This document shows positions 1-8,797 of a stretch of DNA of 60,097 nt, piece by piece. A program made the position numbers and the translations under genes. How positions within the stretch are numbered: the stretch's first letter is position 1; each line of letters opens with the position of its first letter. Under the pieces are notes generated by a model. It was given only the letters and a program-made list of their open reading frames with translations. It was not told the origin of the DNA and made no database searches. The stretch spans positions 1 to 60,097 of the forward strand of contig NZ_JAGPYK010000036.1 in assembly GCF_018070045.1 (NCBI RefSeq), given 5' to 3'. The DNA comes from Micromonospora sp. U21 (GTDB taxonomy: Bacteria; Actinomycetota; Actinomycetes; Mycobacteriales; Micromonosporaceae).

Positions 1-115
1 GCGATGAAACGGAACGCCGCCCGCTTCCCCTCCGATGGATGCATCGCCATGGATCAGGCAAATCGTGCGAACAGTGCAGCAGACTAAACCGAAAAGTCGG
101 GCACGACGTCATCGA

Positions 116-199
116 ATGCCCTCTCAGGACACCAACCGTAAGGTCCGCGATGTGGCCGAAGCCCTTGTCAACCAGGCGGTGCGGAGAACTCGGGCGTGA
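116..199 (+). pseudogene. Relic of an ANTAR-domain C-terminus
   Basis: A 27-codon reading frame begins at ATG 116 and ends in a TGA that overlaps the GTG start of the next gene (GTGA). Its peptide contains SQDTNRKVRDVAEALV, which resembles the last helix of ANTAR RNA-binding domains as I know them. No ANTAR-like sequence precedes it in any frame back to base 1, so it looks like the 3' end of a lost or frameshifted ANTAR gene. It could instead be a short translated leader coupled to the next gene. Confidence 0.45.
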
Positions 200-939
200 G
201 CACCGGACCAGCCGATCAAGAGAATGAGACGTTGCCGGCCCTTCCGGACCAGCGGTCCCAGAAACTGCGGGAGGCGCTACTCGGCCTCGCCGGCCTGCCC
301 GACGATTCTCCGGCACTGCCGGACCAGCTGAGCACGATCGTCCGGCTGAGCTCGGAGGTGGTGGATCCGGTCGACTTCGCCTCGATCACCATGCTCGCGG
401 TGGAGGGCCACCGTACCCACGCCTCCAGCAGTGAGGAGGCCGAGGCCGTCGACCTGGCCCAGTACGCGGAGGACGCCGGCCCCTGTCTGCTGGCACTGCG
501 CTCGGGCGAGACGGTCGGCGTACCCGACATCGGCGGAGCGGTGGTCTGGCCCGGCTTCCGAGACGTGGCCTGGCGGCACGGGGTCCGGGCCTCGCTGTCC
601 GTTCCGCTCTTCGCCGGCAGCGGCGTCCCGGTGGCCGGGCTGAACCTCTACGCCCGGGACGCCGCCAGCATGCGGCTTCTGATCCAGCGGGTCCAGTCCT
701 GCTATCACGCCGGACCGACCCAGGTGCTGCCCCGGATGGACGCCGGTAGCGAGCAGTTTCTCGCGGGGCTCGCGGGCGCGCTGCTCAGCCGTGATCTCGT
801 GCAACGGGCGCTCGGCCTGCTGATGGACCGGGACAACATCGCTCTTGGGTCGGCCTACCGGCGGCTGGTCGAGGCGACCGAAGCCGGCGCGCGTGTGACC
901 GACACGGCGACCGCCATCCTGCGCCAGTACGCGAGCTGA
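196..939 (+). CDS. GAF and ANTAR domain regulatory protein
   Basis: The 247-residue protein has a GAF-like sensor region at roughly residues 30-165 and a C-terminal helical region (about 185-245) that begins SRDLVQRALGLLMDRDNI and resembles an ANTAR domain. ANTAR proteins bind two-hairpin RNA targets and act as antiterminators; GAF-ANTAR pairs are common in actinomycetes. The ANTAR part looks degenerate beside the relic just upstream, so RNA binding is uncertain. The GTG start overlaps the stop of that relic. There is no catalytic motif, and the ligand cannot be read from the sequence. Confidence 0.75.
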   Translation: MSTGPADQENETLPALPDQRSQKLREALLGLAGLPDDSPALPDQLSTIVRLSSEVVDPVDFASITMLAVEGHRTHASSSEEAEAVDLAQYAEDAGPCLLALRSGETVGVPDIGGAVVWPGFRDVAWRHGVRASLSVPLFAGSGVPVAGLNLYARDAASMRLLIQRVQSCYHAGPTQVLPRMDAGSEQFLAGLAGALLSRDLVQRALGLLMDRDNIALGSAYRRLVEATEAGARVTDTATAILRQYAS

Positions 940-997
940 CGCGGACGGGCCGCCCCGCGGCGACGCGCGGGCTGCCGGTGGCATGGTGGGCGCGCGG

Positions 998-1573
998 TTA
1001 CCCGCCTACGGCGGTGGCCCCGGTACGCAGCCCGAGACGGTCCACTGCGGCCGACACGAGCTGCTCCGGAGGCAGCGAGACGTCGAGCACCAGACCCGGC
1101 GGCTCGCCCGGTTCGAACCGTTCCAGGATGGCCAGCTGAGAGTCCAGGAGGCTCGCCGGCATGTAGTGCCCCGCGCGTCGGGCCATCCGCTCCCGGATGA
1201 CCTCCGCCGTCCCGTCCAGGTGGACGAAGTCCACGCTCGGAGGTCCCTGCCGGAGCACGTCCCGGTAGGACCGCTTCAACGCCGAGCAGGCAAGCACCGT
1301 CGACACGCCCTCGGCGTCACGGGTGGCCATCCAGTCGGCGAGGGCGCGGAGCCAGGGCCAGCGGGCGGCGTCGTCGAGGGGTACCCCGGAGCGCATCCTC
1401 GCCACGTTGGCCTCGGAGTGGAACTCGTCGGCCTCGGCGAAGGTCAGCCCGGCGAGGTCGCTGATGCCCCGCGCCACCGTCGTCTTGCCCGCACCGGACA
1501 CACCCATCACGACGACATGCCGGGGCGGCTGCCGGCGGCCGGACCCGGCGGCGGCACCCTGCTCACCAGTCAT
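998..1573 (-). CDS. gntK: Gluconokinase
   Basis: This 191-residue P-loop kinase carries Walker A GVSGAGKTT at residues 24-32 and the gluconokinase-like segment ADEFHSEANVARMRSGVPLD. It should phosphorylate D-gluconate to 6-phosphogluconate in the cytoplasm. The length fits the GntK family, with a short extra N-terminus. It is the last gene of the leftward hexonate operon, and its start overlaps the end of the mannonate dehydratase gene by 11 bases, which suggests translational coupling. Substrate assignment follows from family likeness and the sugar-acid context. Confidence 0.88.
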   Translation of the reverse strand: MTGEQGAAAGSGRRQPPRHVVVMGVSGAGKTTVARGISDLAGLTFAEADEFHSEANVARMRSGVPLDDAARWPWLRALADWMATRDAEGVSTVLACSALKRSYRDVLRQGPPSVDFVHLDGTAEVIRERMARRAGHYMPASLLDSQLAILERFEPGEPPGLVLDVSLPPEQLVSAAVDRLGLRTGATAVGG

Positions 1574-2792
1574 GGACGGTCCCGTCCTTGAGCCGGTTGA
1601 ACGGCAGGTAGGCCGGCACGTACGGGAACCGCTCGGCGGCCTCCTCGTCGAGTTCGACGCCCAGGCCCGGCTGCTCGCCCGGGTGGAGGTAGCCGTCGGC
1701 GAACGTGAAGGACTGCCGGAACACCTCGTCGGTCAGGGCGCCGTGCTGCATGTACTCCTGGATGCCGAAGTTGTGGATGGCCAGGTCGAGGTGCAGGGCG
1801 GCGGCCATGCCGACCGGTGAGATGTCGGTCGGGCCGTGGATGCCGGACTTGATCTGGTACTGCGCGGCGAAGTCGAGCAGCTTGCGCATCGCGGTGATGC
1901 CGCCGGTGTGGGTGACGGCGGACCGGACGTAGTCGATCAGCTGTTCGCGGATGAGCGTCTGGTAGTCCCACACGGTGTTGAAGACCTCGCCGATCGCCAG
2001 CGGCGTGGTCGTGTGCTGGCGGACCAGGCGCAGGGCCTCCTGGTTCTCGGCGGGAGTGCAGTCCTCGAGCCAGAACAGGTCGTACGGCTCGAGGTCCTTG
2101 CCGAGCCGGGCGGCCTGGATCGGGGTCATCCGGTGGTGACCGTCGTGCAGCAGCGGAAGCTCGGCCCCGAACTCGTTGCGTACCGCCTCGAAGACGCCGG
2201 GCAGGTGACGCATGTAGGAACGGGTGTCCCAGTCCTCCTCGGCCGGCAGCGGCGTGCGCTGCGCCGGTTCGTAGTCGTACCGCTTGCCGTCGGCGCTGGG
2301 CTGCGCGGCGACCCCGTAGACGGCGTTGATGCCCGGCACGGACGTCTGGACCCGGATCGATCGGAACCCGAGTTCGAGATGGTGGCGGATCGAGTCGAAC
2401 AGTTCCGGGACATCGCGCCCCGATGCGTGGCCGTACGCCATGATGCCGGTCCGCGACGCGCCGCCCAGCAGCTGGTAGAGCGGCATGCCGACGGCCTTGG
2501 CCTTGATGTCCCAGAGCGCGACGTCCACGGCCGCGATCGCCGCCATGGTCACCGGGCCGCGCCGCCAGTACGCGGAGCGGTACAGGAACTGCCAGGTGTC
2601 CTCGATGCGGTGCGGATCGCGACCGATCAACAGCGGCACGACATGGTCGCGCAGGTACGAGGCGACCGACAGTTCCCGCCCGTTGAGGGTGCCGTCGCCC
2701 AGGCCGGTGACCCCGTCGTCGGTGGTGATCTTCAGGGTGACGAAGTTGCGGTCCGGGCTGGAGACGATGACGTCCGCTGCGACGATCTTCAC
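1563..2792 (-). CDS. manD: D-mannonate dehydratase, enolase superfamily
   Basis: The 409-residue protein has the mandelate racemase/muconate lactonizing fold and closely follows the ManD/RspA subgroup: NFVTLKITTDDGVTGLGD near the N-terminus, WRRGPVTMAAIAAVDVALWD around residue 75, and FWLEDCTPAENQEALRLVR in the barrel. ManD-type enzymes dehydrate D-mannonate (some also D-gluconate) to 2-keto-3-deoxy-D-gluconate using Mg2+. Length matches the family (about 400). It lies between the KDG kinase and gluconokinase genes, which suits a hexonate-to-KDG step. Activity within this subgroup varies from high to very low, so substrate preference is inferred. Confidence 0.88.
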   Translation of the reverse strand: MKIVAADVIVSSPDRNFVTLKITTDDGVTGLGDGTLNGRELSVASYLRDHVVPLLIGRDPHRIEDTWQFLYRSAYWRRGPVTMAAIAAVDVALWDIKAKAVGMPLYQLLGGASRTGIMAYGHASGRDVPELFDSIRHHLELGFRSIRVQTSVPGINAVYGVAAQPSADGKRYDYEPAQRTPLPAEEDWDTRSYMRHLPGVFEAVRNEFGAELPLLHDGHHRMTPIQAARLGKDLEPYDLFWLEDCTPAENQEALRLVRQHTTTPLAIGEVFNTVWDYQTLIREQLIDYVRSAVTHTGGITAMRKLLDFAAQYQIKSGIHGPTDISPVGMAAALHLDLAIHNFGIQEYMQHGALTDEVFRQSFTFADGYLHPGEQPGLGVELDEEAAERFPYVPAYLPFNRLKDGTVHDW

Positions 2793-2826
2793 GGGGTGCC
2801 TTTCTCAGGTGCCGCGCTGGGCGGGT

Positions 2827-3780
2827 TTAGCGGATGGTGCTTCCGGTCTCGTGTCCGTCGAGAAGGGACAGTTCGGCACGGCGCGGCAGGCCCTCCCAGT
2901 CGCCGTGGCCGGCGACGGCGAAGGCGCCCACGGTGACCGCCCGGCGCAGGCGGCCGTCGAGGTCGAGCCCGTCGAGATGCCCGGAGAGGTAGCCGGCGCT
3001 GAACGCGTCACCGGCCCCGACCGTGTCCACAGCGGTCACCGGCACCGCCGCGACGTGCCGGACGCCCTCGCGGGTGTGGGCCCGGGCGCCGTCGGCCCCG
3101 AGCTTCACCAGGACGGTCCGCACGCCGCGCGCCAGCAGGCGCGCGACGGCGGTGGATTCGTCCGCCCCCGGCTCGTCGACGAGGTCCAGCTCGTCGGCGG
3201 AGGCGATGACCAGCGAGGCGTACGCGGCCAGTGGAGTGAGCGCCGTGCGGGCCGCTTCCCGGGTCCAGAGCCGGGCGCGGTAGTTGACGTCGAGGCAGAC
3301 CAGCGTCCCGGACCGGGACGCGGCCTCGGCCGCCCAGGTGGTGGCCTCGCGTGCGGTGCCGGACAGCGCCGCGGTGATCCCGGTCAGATGCAGCACCCGG
3401 GCGCCCTCGGCGATCGGTGTGCGCACGTCGTCGACGCTCAGGGCGGACCCGGCCGAGCCGGCCCGGTGGTACCGCACCCGGGTCACGTCGGCGGTGCGCC
3501 GTTCCAGAAACATCAGCCCTGCGGGCCGGGCGGGGTCGGTGGTCACGCCGTCGACGCGTACGCCTTCGGCGCGCAGTTGCCGCAGCACGTACTCGCCCAG
3601 CTCGTCGTCGCTGACCCGACCGACCCAGGCGGCCCGGTGGCCGAGCCGGGCCAGACCGATCGCGACGTTCGACTCCGCGCCGGCCAGGTGCATGGTCAGG
3701 GCGCCCCCGGCTGCCAGCGGTCCCGCCGCCCGCAGCGACACCAGTGACTCGCCGAAGGTGAGCAGGTCGACTGCGGTCAT
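2827..3780 (-). CDS. kdgK: 2-keto-3-deoxygluconate kinase, PfkB family
   Basis: This 317-residue PfkB/ribokinase-family protein begins MTAVDLLTFGESLVSL and has the C-terminal ATP/substrate signature DTVGAGDAFSAGYLSG, with the catalytic aspartate in GAGD. It should convert 2-keto-3-deoxygluconate to KDPG. The ATG overlaps the stop of the aldolase gene upstream (ATGA at 3777-3780), so kinase and aldolase are translated together. Two hexonate dehydratases and a KDPG-type aldolase as neighbours support the substrate. Other PfkB sugar kinases are possible on sequence alone. Confidence 0.85.
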   Translation of the reverse strand: MTAVDLLTFGESLVSLRAAGPLAAGGALTMHLAGAESNVAIGLARLGHRAAWVGRVSDDELGEYVLRQLRAEGVRVDGVTTDPARPAGLMFLERRTADVTRVRYHRAGSAGSALSVDDVRTPIAEGARVLHLTGITAALSGTAREATTWAAEAASRSGTLVCLDVNYRARLWTREAARTALTPLAAYASLVIASADELDLVDEPGADESTAVARLLARGVRTVLVKLGADGARAHTREGVRHVAAVPVTAVDTVGAGDAFSAGYLSGHLDGLDLDGRLRRAVTVGAFAVAGHGDWEGLPRRAELSLLDGHETGSTIR

Positions 3781-4415
3781 GAGGCCGTCCGGCCGGTCGC
3801 CGCCGCCAGGTAGGCGCGCGCCCGGACCCGCAGCGCGTCGAGGTCGCCGCCGGACGCGGCATCGCCCACCAGCGGGCCGCCGACGCCGACGGCGATGGCC
3901 CCGGCAGCCAGGTAGGCGGGCATCTCGGCCAGGCCCACCCCGCCGACCGCGACGAGGGGAAGCTCCGGGAACGGGTCGCGCAGCGCCCTGAGGTACGCCG
4001 GGCCGCCGACCGAGGCGGGGAAGAGCTTCACCGCGGACGCCCCCATCCGGACCGCGGTGTACGCCTCGGTCGGGGTGAGCGCGCCGGCCGCGACCGGTAG
4101 CCCGCGGCGAACGGCCTCGGGGATCGACTCGACGACGGCCGGGGTGACGACGAAGTGCGCTCCGGCGGCGGCCACGTCGGCGACGTCGGCGGCGGTGAGC
4201 ACCGTTCCCGCGCCGATCACGGCCCCGACGGGCGCGGCCGTCCGGATGGCCTCGATGGCGCGCAACGCTCCCGGCGTGGTCAGGGCCACCTCGACGATGC
4301 GTACGCCCTCCTGGAGCAGCGCCACGCCGGTGGCGATCGCGGCGGCCGTGTCGGTGCCGCGGATGATCCCCAGTACGCGGGCCGCGGCGAGTTCGCCGGT
4401 CAGGTCGAGGGTCAT
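3777..4415 (-). CDS. eda: KDPG/KDPGal aldolase
   Basis: The 212-residue class I aldolase shows LGIIRGTDTAAAIATGVAL, the catalytic glutamate region VEVALTTPGAL, GAGTVLT and the Schiff-base lysine in AVKLFPASVGGP. It splits 2-keto-3-deoxy-6-phospho-hexonates into pyruvate and glyceraldehyde 3-phosphate. I chose ATG 4415, two bases after the stop of the galactonate dehydratase gene; an ATG at 4424 inside that gene is an alternative. Longer upstream extensions are antisense-like and lack family similarity. It could act on the gluco- or galacto-configured substrate, since both dehydratase types are present. Confidence 0.88.
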   Translation of the reverse strand: MTLDLTGELAAARVLGIIRGTDTAAAIATGVALLQEGVRIVEVALTTPGALRAIEAIRTAAPVGAVIGAGTVLTAADVADVAAAGAHFVVTPAVVESIPEAVRRGLPVAAGALTPTEAYTAVRMGASAVKLFPASVGGPAYLRALRDPFPELPLVAVGGVGLAEMPAYLAAGAIAVGVGGPLVGDAASGGDLDALRVRARAYLAAATGRTAS

Positions 4416-4417
4416 GC

Positions 4418-5566
4418 TCACCATTCCGCGTAGGAGCCGTCGGGGTGCCGGAAGGTGGGGCTGCGCCACACGTGCCCGCGCTTGTCCGCCGCCCGTACCG
4501 CCTGCTCGTCGATCTCGATGCCGAGCCCCGGCGCGGTGAGCCGCTCGATGTGCCCGTCGACGAAGAGCAGCGGCGTGGTCTCCACGACGTAGTCGAGCAC
4601 CTCGGCGCCGAGGTTGTAGTGGATGCCGATGCTCTGTTCCTGGATCAGGTAGTTGGGTGTGGCGAAACCGATCTGCAGGCACGCCGCGAGGGCGATCGGC
4701 CCGAGCGGGCAGTGCGGGGCGAGCTGCACGTCGTAGACCTCGGCGAGCGCGGCGATCCGGCGTACCTCGGAGATCCCGCCGGCGTGCGAGAGGTCCGGCT
4801 GGGCGACCGCGATGCCGGCCTGGAAGACGGGCAGGAACTCCTGCCGGCTGTAGAGCCGCTCTCCGGTCGACACGGGCGTGGTCGTGGACCGCACGAAGTC
4901 GCCGATGAGGTGGGAGTTCTCCGGTACGACCGGCTCTTCGAGAAAGAGCGGCCGATACGGCTCGAGCAGCGGGGCGACGCGGCGGGCGTTGGCGAGGGTG
5001 AACCGGCCGTGGAAGTCGACGGCGACGTCACGCTCGTCGCCCAGCACCTCCCGGGCGGCGGCGACCCGCTGGACCACCCCGTCCAGCTCGGCGACCGACG
5101 CGATCGGGCTCATCCGCCCCGAGGCGTTCATCTTGACGGCGGTCAGCCCGGCCGCCACCTGCGCCGCGATGTGGTCGCGGACCTCGCTGGGCTCGTCGCC
5201 GCCGACCCAGCCGTAGACCCGGATGCGGTCCCGGACCGGGCCGCCGAGCAGCTGGTGCACCGGTGCCCCGTACCGCTTGCCGGCGATGTCCCACAGCGCC
5301 TGGTCCAGGCCGGACACGGCGCTGGCCAGGATCGGGCCGCCCCGGTAGAAGGAGCCCTTCGTCATGGTCTGCCAGTGGTCCTCGATCCGCAGCGCGTCCC
5401 GGCCAATCAGGAGTTCGCTGAGCTGCTCCACGGCCGTGCGGACGGTTTCGGAGCGGCCCTCGCAGGTCGCCTCGCCCCAGCCGACGATCCCGGATTCGGT
5501 CTCGACGCGGACGAAGAGCCAGCGGGGGGCGACCAGGAAGGTCTCGACCCGAGCGATTGTCGTCAC
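4418..5566 (-). CDS. dgoD: D-galactonate dehydratase
   Basis: The 382-residue enolase-superfamily enzyme aligns by eye with DgoD from end to end: GIVGWGEATCEGRSETV, FYRGGPILASAVSGLDQALWD, VDFHGRF, RPLFLEEPVVPE, QPDLSHAGGI, LAPHCPLGPIALAACLQI and a final AEW. The motif residues expected for metal ligands (D in VDFHGRF, E in LEEP) and the general-acid histidine region are present. It dehydrates D-galactonate to 2-keto-3-deoxygalactonate. It overlaps no neighbour but lies seven bases from the permease gene upstream, so it belongs to the transport-catabolism operon. Confidence 0.9.
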   Translation of the reverse strand: MTTIARVETFLVAPRWLFVRVETESGIVGWGEATCEGRSETVRTAVEQLSELLIGRDALRIEDHWQTMTKGSFYRGGPILASAVSGLDQALWDIAGKRYGAPVHQLLGGPVRDRIRVYGWVGGDEPSEVRDHIAAQVAAGLTAVKMNASGRMSPIASVAELDGVVQRVAAAREVLGDERDVAVDFHGRFTLANARRVAPLLEPYRPLFLEEPVVPENSHLIGDFVRSTTTPVSTGERLYSRQEFLPVFQAGIAVAQPDLSHAGGISEVRRIAALAEVYDVQLAPHCPLGPIALAACLQIGFATPNYLIQEQSIGIHYNLGAEVLDYVVETTPLLFVDGHIERLTAPGLGIEIDEQAVRAADKRGHVWRSPTFRHPDGSYAEW

Positions 5567-5573
5567 GGTGTCC

Positions 5574-6389
5574 TCAGCCCTTCGTCGCGCCGGCGGTGAG
5601 GCCGGAGACGACGTACTTCTGCACGAACAGGGCGATCAGCATGATGGGCAGGGTGACGACGCTGGCCGCCGCCATGAGGCCACCCCAGTCGATGCTGGCG
5701 TAGCCGACGAAGTCGAAGATCGCGACGGGCAGGGTCTTGGTGTCGGCCCCGGAGAGCACGAGGGCGAACATGAAGTTGTTCCAGGAGAAGATGAAGGACA
5801 GGATGCCGGCGGTGGCCACGCCGGGTATCGACAGTGGCAGCGTGATCCGGCGGAACGCGCCGATGTGGGTCAACCCGTCGACGAGCGCCGCTTCCTCGAG
5901 TTCGATGGGGAGGCTGTCGAAGTAGCCCATCATGATGTAGACCACCAGCGGCAGCGACACGAACATGTGGCTCAGGATGAGCACGCTGAAGCCGCCGACC
6001 ATCTTCAGGTTCGAGAAGACGTAGTACCAGGGCACCAGCAGGGAGACGCCGGGGATGACCCGCGCCATCAGCACCACGAGCGCGGACTTGCGCATGTTGA
6101 AGCGGCTCATCGAGTACGCCGCGGGCACGCCGAGGACGATGGAGAGCACGGTGGCCGCGAAGGCCACCCAGAGGCTGTTGCCGATGAACTGGACGTAGTT
6201 CGCCTGCTCCAGGACGTTCGCGTAGTTGTCCAGGGTGGGCGAGAAGACGAGCGCCTTGCCCGTGTCGTAGATGTCGACGTTCGTCTTGAACGACGCGGCG
6301 ACCATCCAGATCAGCGGTGCGAGCAGCGCGATCACCACGACGGTGAGCGCCACCACGCGGAACGCCCGGTAGGCGGGGCGGGACTTCAT
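5574..6389 (-). CDS. ABC sugar permease, MalG type
   Basis: The 271-residue inner-membrane protein has about six hydrophobic segments and the cytoplasmic EAA loop ELEEAALVDGLTHIGAFRRI followed by TLPLSIPG, the ATPase contact site of CUT1 importers. It ends in the usual MalG-type VSGLTAGATKG tail. Its ATG overlaps the stop of the partner permease (ATGA at 6386-6389). With that permease and the lipoprotein upstream it should import a sugar or sugar acid. No ATPase gene is present, as in many actinomycete systems that share one MsiK-type ATPase. Confidence 0.9.
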   Translation of the reverse strand: MKSRPAYRAFRVVALTVVVIALLAPLIWMVAASFKTNVDIYDTGKALVFSPTLDNYANVLEQANYVQFIGNSLWVAFAATVLSIVLGVPAAYSMSRFNMRKSALVVLMARVIPGVSLLVPWYYVFSNLKMVGGFSVLILSHMFVSLPLVVYIMMGYFDSLPIELEEAALVDGLTHIGAFRRITLPLSIPGVATAGILSFIFSWNNFMFALVLSGADTKTLPVAIFDFVGYASIDWGGLMAAASVVTLPIMLIALFVQKYVVSGLTAGATKG

Positions 6390-7333
6390 CGCTGCGCCTC
6401 CTTCCTACGCGACGTCAGGGCCCACATCGATCCGATGATGATCAAGAAGAAGATGATGAGAACCGTCGATGAGATGCCGTACTCGTTGTAGTCGAAGCTC
6501 AGGCCGTAGGCGTACACGTTGAGTGTCTCGACCTCGTGGAACGAGCCGCCGCCGCGGCCCTTCGTGGCGTAGAGGATGTCGAAGGTCTTCAGCGCGTCGA
6601 TGCCGCGCAGCAGGATCGCGACGATCACGGTCGGCATCACCAGCGGCAGGGTGACGTGCCGGAACCGCTGCCAGGTGCTGGCGCCGTCGATGCGCGCCGC
6701 CTCCTGGGGCTCGTCGGAGAGCGAGGTCAGGCCGGCGAGCAGGATCAGGACCACCATCGGCGTCCACTGCCAGACGTCGATGAAGATCGTCGTGGGCAGC
6801 GCCGAGTGCTGGCCGGCCAGCCACGGTTGGGGTCCGATGCCGACCCAGCCGAGGACCTGGTTCGCCAGGCCGATGTTCGGGTCGAAGATGAGCCGCCACA
6901 TCATGCCGACCGCGACCGGGGTGGCGACCAGCGGCATCAGGATGGCGACCCGGACCCATTTCTGACCCCGGAACGGTCGCCACAGCAGCAGCGCGATCGC
7001 CATGCCGAGGACGACCTCGAACAGCAGCGCGACCACGGTGAACGCGGCGGTGCGGCCGACGGCGGGCCAGAACCGGTCGGTGTCCGAGAGCACCTCGACG
7101 TAGTTCTGGAAGCCCACGAACTCGGATTCCGCCCGGACCGAGCCTTCGGCGTCGGTGAGGCTGAGGTATCCGGTCCAGGCCAGCGGAAAGACGATCAGCG
7201 CGGCGACGAAGATCATGGCCGGCGCCGCGAAGAGCCACTTGCGATGGTCGTTGGCCCAGCGTGCCCACGCCGGCGTGTCCGGCGTCTCCGAGGCTCTGCG
7301 GGGCGATCGGGTGGGGGTGGTCACTGCTGCCAT
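6386..7333 (-). CDS. ABC sugar permease, MalF type
   Basis: This 315-residue permease has a first membrane segment at about residues 40-60, several more towards the C-terminus, and the EAA loop DEPQEAARIDGASTWQRFRH then VTLPLVMP. It pairs with the MalG-type protein encoded downstream. I place the start at ATG 7333 because GGAG sits at the right distance before it; an in-frame ATG 57 bases upstream has no comparable site. The gene follows the sugar-binding lipoprotein by 70 bases. The substrate is probably a hexonate, inferred from the operon enzymes. Confidence 0.88.
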   Translation of the reverse strand: MAAVTTPTRSPRRASETPDTPAWARWANDHRKWLFAAPAMIFVAALIVFPLAWTGYLSLTDAEGSVRAESEFVGFQNYVEVLSDTDRFWPAVGRTAAFTVVALLFEVVLGMAIALLLWRPFRGQKWVRVAILMPLVATPVAVGMMWRLIFDPNIGLANQVLGWVGIGPQPWLAGQHSALPTTIFIDVWQWTPMVVLILLAGLTSLSDEPQEAARIDGASTWQRFRHVTLPLVMPTVIVAILLRGIDALKTFDILYATKGRGGGSFHEVETLNVYAYGLSFDYNEYGISSTVLIIFFLIIIGSMWALTSRRKEAQR

Positions 7334-7403
7334 GAGATCTCCGGGGTGGGCGGACCGGGCGGGGGTGGCGGAGCCGGACGGTTCCGCCACCCCCGCGCCA
7401 GGC

Positions 7404-8699
7404 TTACTTGGCCTCGTCGTCCAGGAACTTCTGGAACGCCTCGTTGGCGGTGTCGGCCGCCGCCGCCGCGTCCTTGCCGGCGATGGCGTCGACGATCGGC
7501 TGGCCGACGATCTCCCGGGCCTGGGCGACCTTGTTGACCAGCGGGCGGTCGTGACCCACGCCGTCCTTGGTGCTGGCCGCGATGGCCTCGACGAGGTCCT
7601 TCGGGTACGTGGCGGTGCCCTCCGGGTTGGCCCAGACCGAGGTACGCGCGCCCGGCACGCCGGACTTCTGCTGCGCGAGCGTCTGCTCCTTGCTGGTCGC
7701 CCACTCGACGAACTTCCAGGCGTTGCTCTGGTTCTCGGAGTTGTCGTTGATGCCCAGCGCCCAGGAGGGGATGTTGTAGGGCTTCGAACCGGCGGGACCG
7801 GCCGGGAAGGGCGCGAAGCCGACAGTCTCGGAGACCTTCGACTTGGCCGGGTCGGTGGCGTTCTTGTAGAGCGAGTTGGCCTCGGTGTAGAACGCCGCCT
7901 TGCCCTGGGTGAAGATGGCCATCGCCTCGGGCCAGCTCATGTCGGTGCTGACGTTCGCCGGGCCGTGGTCCTTGAGGAGCCCGCCGTAGTAGGCGTACGC
8001 CTGCTTGGCCTGCTCGCTGTTGACGGCGGCCTTGCCGCTGCTGTCGACGAAGTCACCGCCGAAGCTGTAGAGGAAGCTGGAGAACTGGGTGACCGCCGGC
8101 GACTTGCCGGTACGCGCCACGAAGCCCGCGACGCTCGGGTCGGCGGCCTTGATCTTGGCGGCGGCGGCCTTGAGCTCGTCGAGGGTCTTCGGTGGGGCGG
8201 TCAGACCGGCCTTGCCCAGCAGGTCCTTGCGGTAGTAGAGGACCTCCTGCTCGGTGATGATCGGGACACCGACCGCCTTGCCCTCGTACGAGGTGGCCTC
8301 CACCGGGCCGGCCTGGAAGTCGCTGACGTCCCAGTCCTTGTTGGACTTCACCTCGTCGGACAGGTCGGCGAGGTACTTGTTCTTGGCGAACAGCTTCCCC
8401 TCCTGCAGGGGCCGATACATCATCACGTCGATGTCGCTGGAGCCGGCGTTCAGCTTGACGTTGTACTGGTCGGAGAGCTGGTCCTCGCCGAGTTGCGTGA
8501 TCTCGACCTTCAGGCCGGTCTGCTTCTCGAACTCGGGCAGGGCCTGCTTGATGTTCTCCGTCCACACGTGGTTGGCCAGGGTCACCCGCACGGTCTTCGA
8601 CGAGGCGCTGTCGTCCCCGCCGCCGCCGCACGCCGACAGGCCCATGGCGGCAACCACGGCCAGAGAAGTTCCCAATATCGATCGACGCCGCACGTCCAT
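7404..8699 (-). CDS. Sugar-binding lipoprotein of ABC importer
   Basis: The 431-residue protein starts with a basic MDVRRRS segment, a hydrophobic stretch and lipobox LSAC with the acylated cysteine at residue 24, followed by a glycine linker. The rest looks like an extracellular solute-binding protein family 1 domain. It is the first gene of the leftward hexonate operon and faces the FadR-type regulator across a 121-base gap. It should capture the sugar or sugar acid outside the membrane and hand it to the two permeases. Confidence 0.9.
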   Translation of the reverse strand: MDVRRRSILGTSLAVVAAMGLSACGGGGDDSASSKTVRVTLANHVWTENIKQALPEFEKQTGLKVEITQLGEDQLSDQYNVKLNAGSSDIDVMMYRPLQEGKLFAKNKYLADLSDEVKSNKDWDVSDFQAGPVEATSYEGKAVGVPIITEQEVLYYRKDLLGKAGLTAPPKTLDELKAAAAKIKAADPSVAGFVARTGKSPAVTQFSSFLYSFGGDFVDSSGKAAVNSEQAKQAYAYYGGLLKDHGPANVSTDMSWPEAMAIFTQGKAAFYTEANSLYKNATDPAKSKVSETVGFAPFPAGPAGSKPYNIPSWALGINDNSENQSNAWKFVEWATSKEQTLAQQKSGVPGARTSVWANPEGTATYPKDLVEAIAASTKDGVGHDRPLVNKVAQAREIVGQPIVDAIAGKDAAAAADTANEAFQKFLDDEAK

Positions 8700-8749
8700 C
8701 TCTCCTTCTGTCGTGGTCGCCGCTTCAGGGGTGGAGCGCGACCTCGCTG

Positions 8750-8770
8750 TTAACGTCCGCTTAACGTCCG
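8750..8770. promoter_or_regulatory. Tandem decamer TTAACGTCCG
   Basis: TTAACGTCCG occurs at 8750-8759 and again at 8761-8770, one base apart, so the copies are in helical phase. They lie in the gap between the hexonate importer gene and its divergent FadR-type regulator gene. They are the best candidate for a regulator or promoter element here, but no function is shown by sequence. Confidence 0.4.
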
Positions 8771-8782
8771 GATGCTAGGCCG

Positions 8783-8797
8783 ATAAAGCGGATTTAT
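8783..8797. promoter_or_regulatory. Inverted repeat ATAAA-GCGGA-TTTAT
   Basis: A 5-bp inverted repeat with a 5-bp spacer (ATAAAGCGGATTTAT) lies 23 bases before the FadR-type regulator start. It is AT-rich in a very GC-rich setting. It could be the operator for autoregulation or part of the promoter for either divergent gene. Confidence 0.4.

Noticed and set aside
39..227. A 62-codon frame at the left end
   Set aside because: It overlaps both the ANTAR relic and the GAF-ANTAR gene in another frame and resembles no family.
1836..2936. Long antisense frames over the sugar-acid genes and elsewhere
   Set aside because: They mirror the codon pattern of the real genes on the opposite strand, have low-complexity Arg/Gly/Ala content and lack family motifs.
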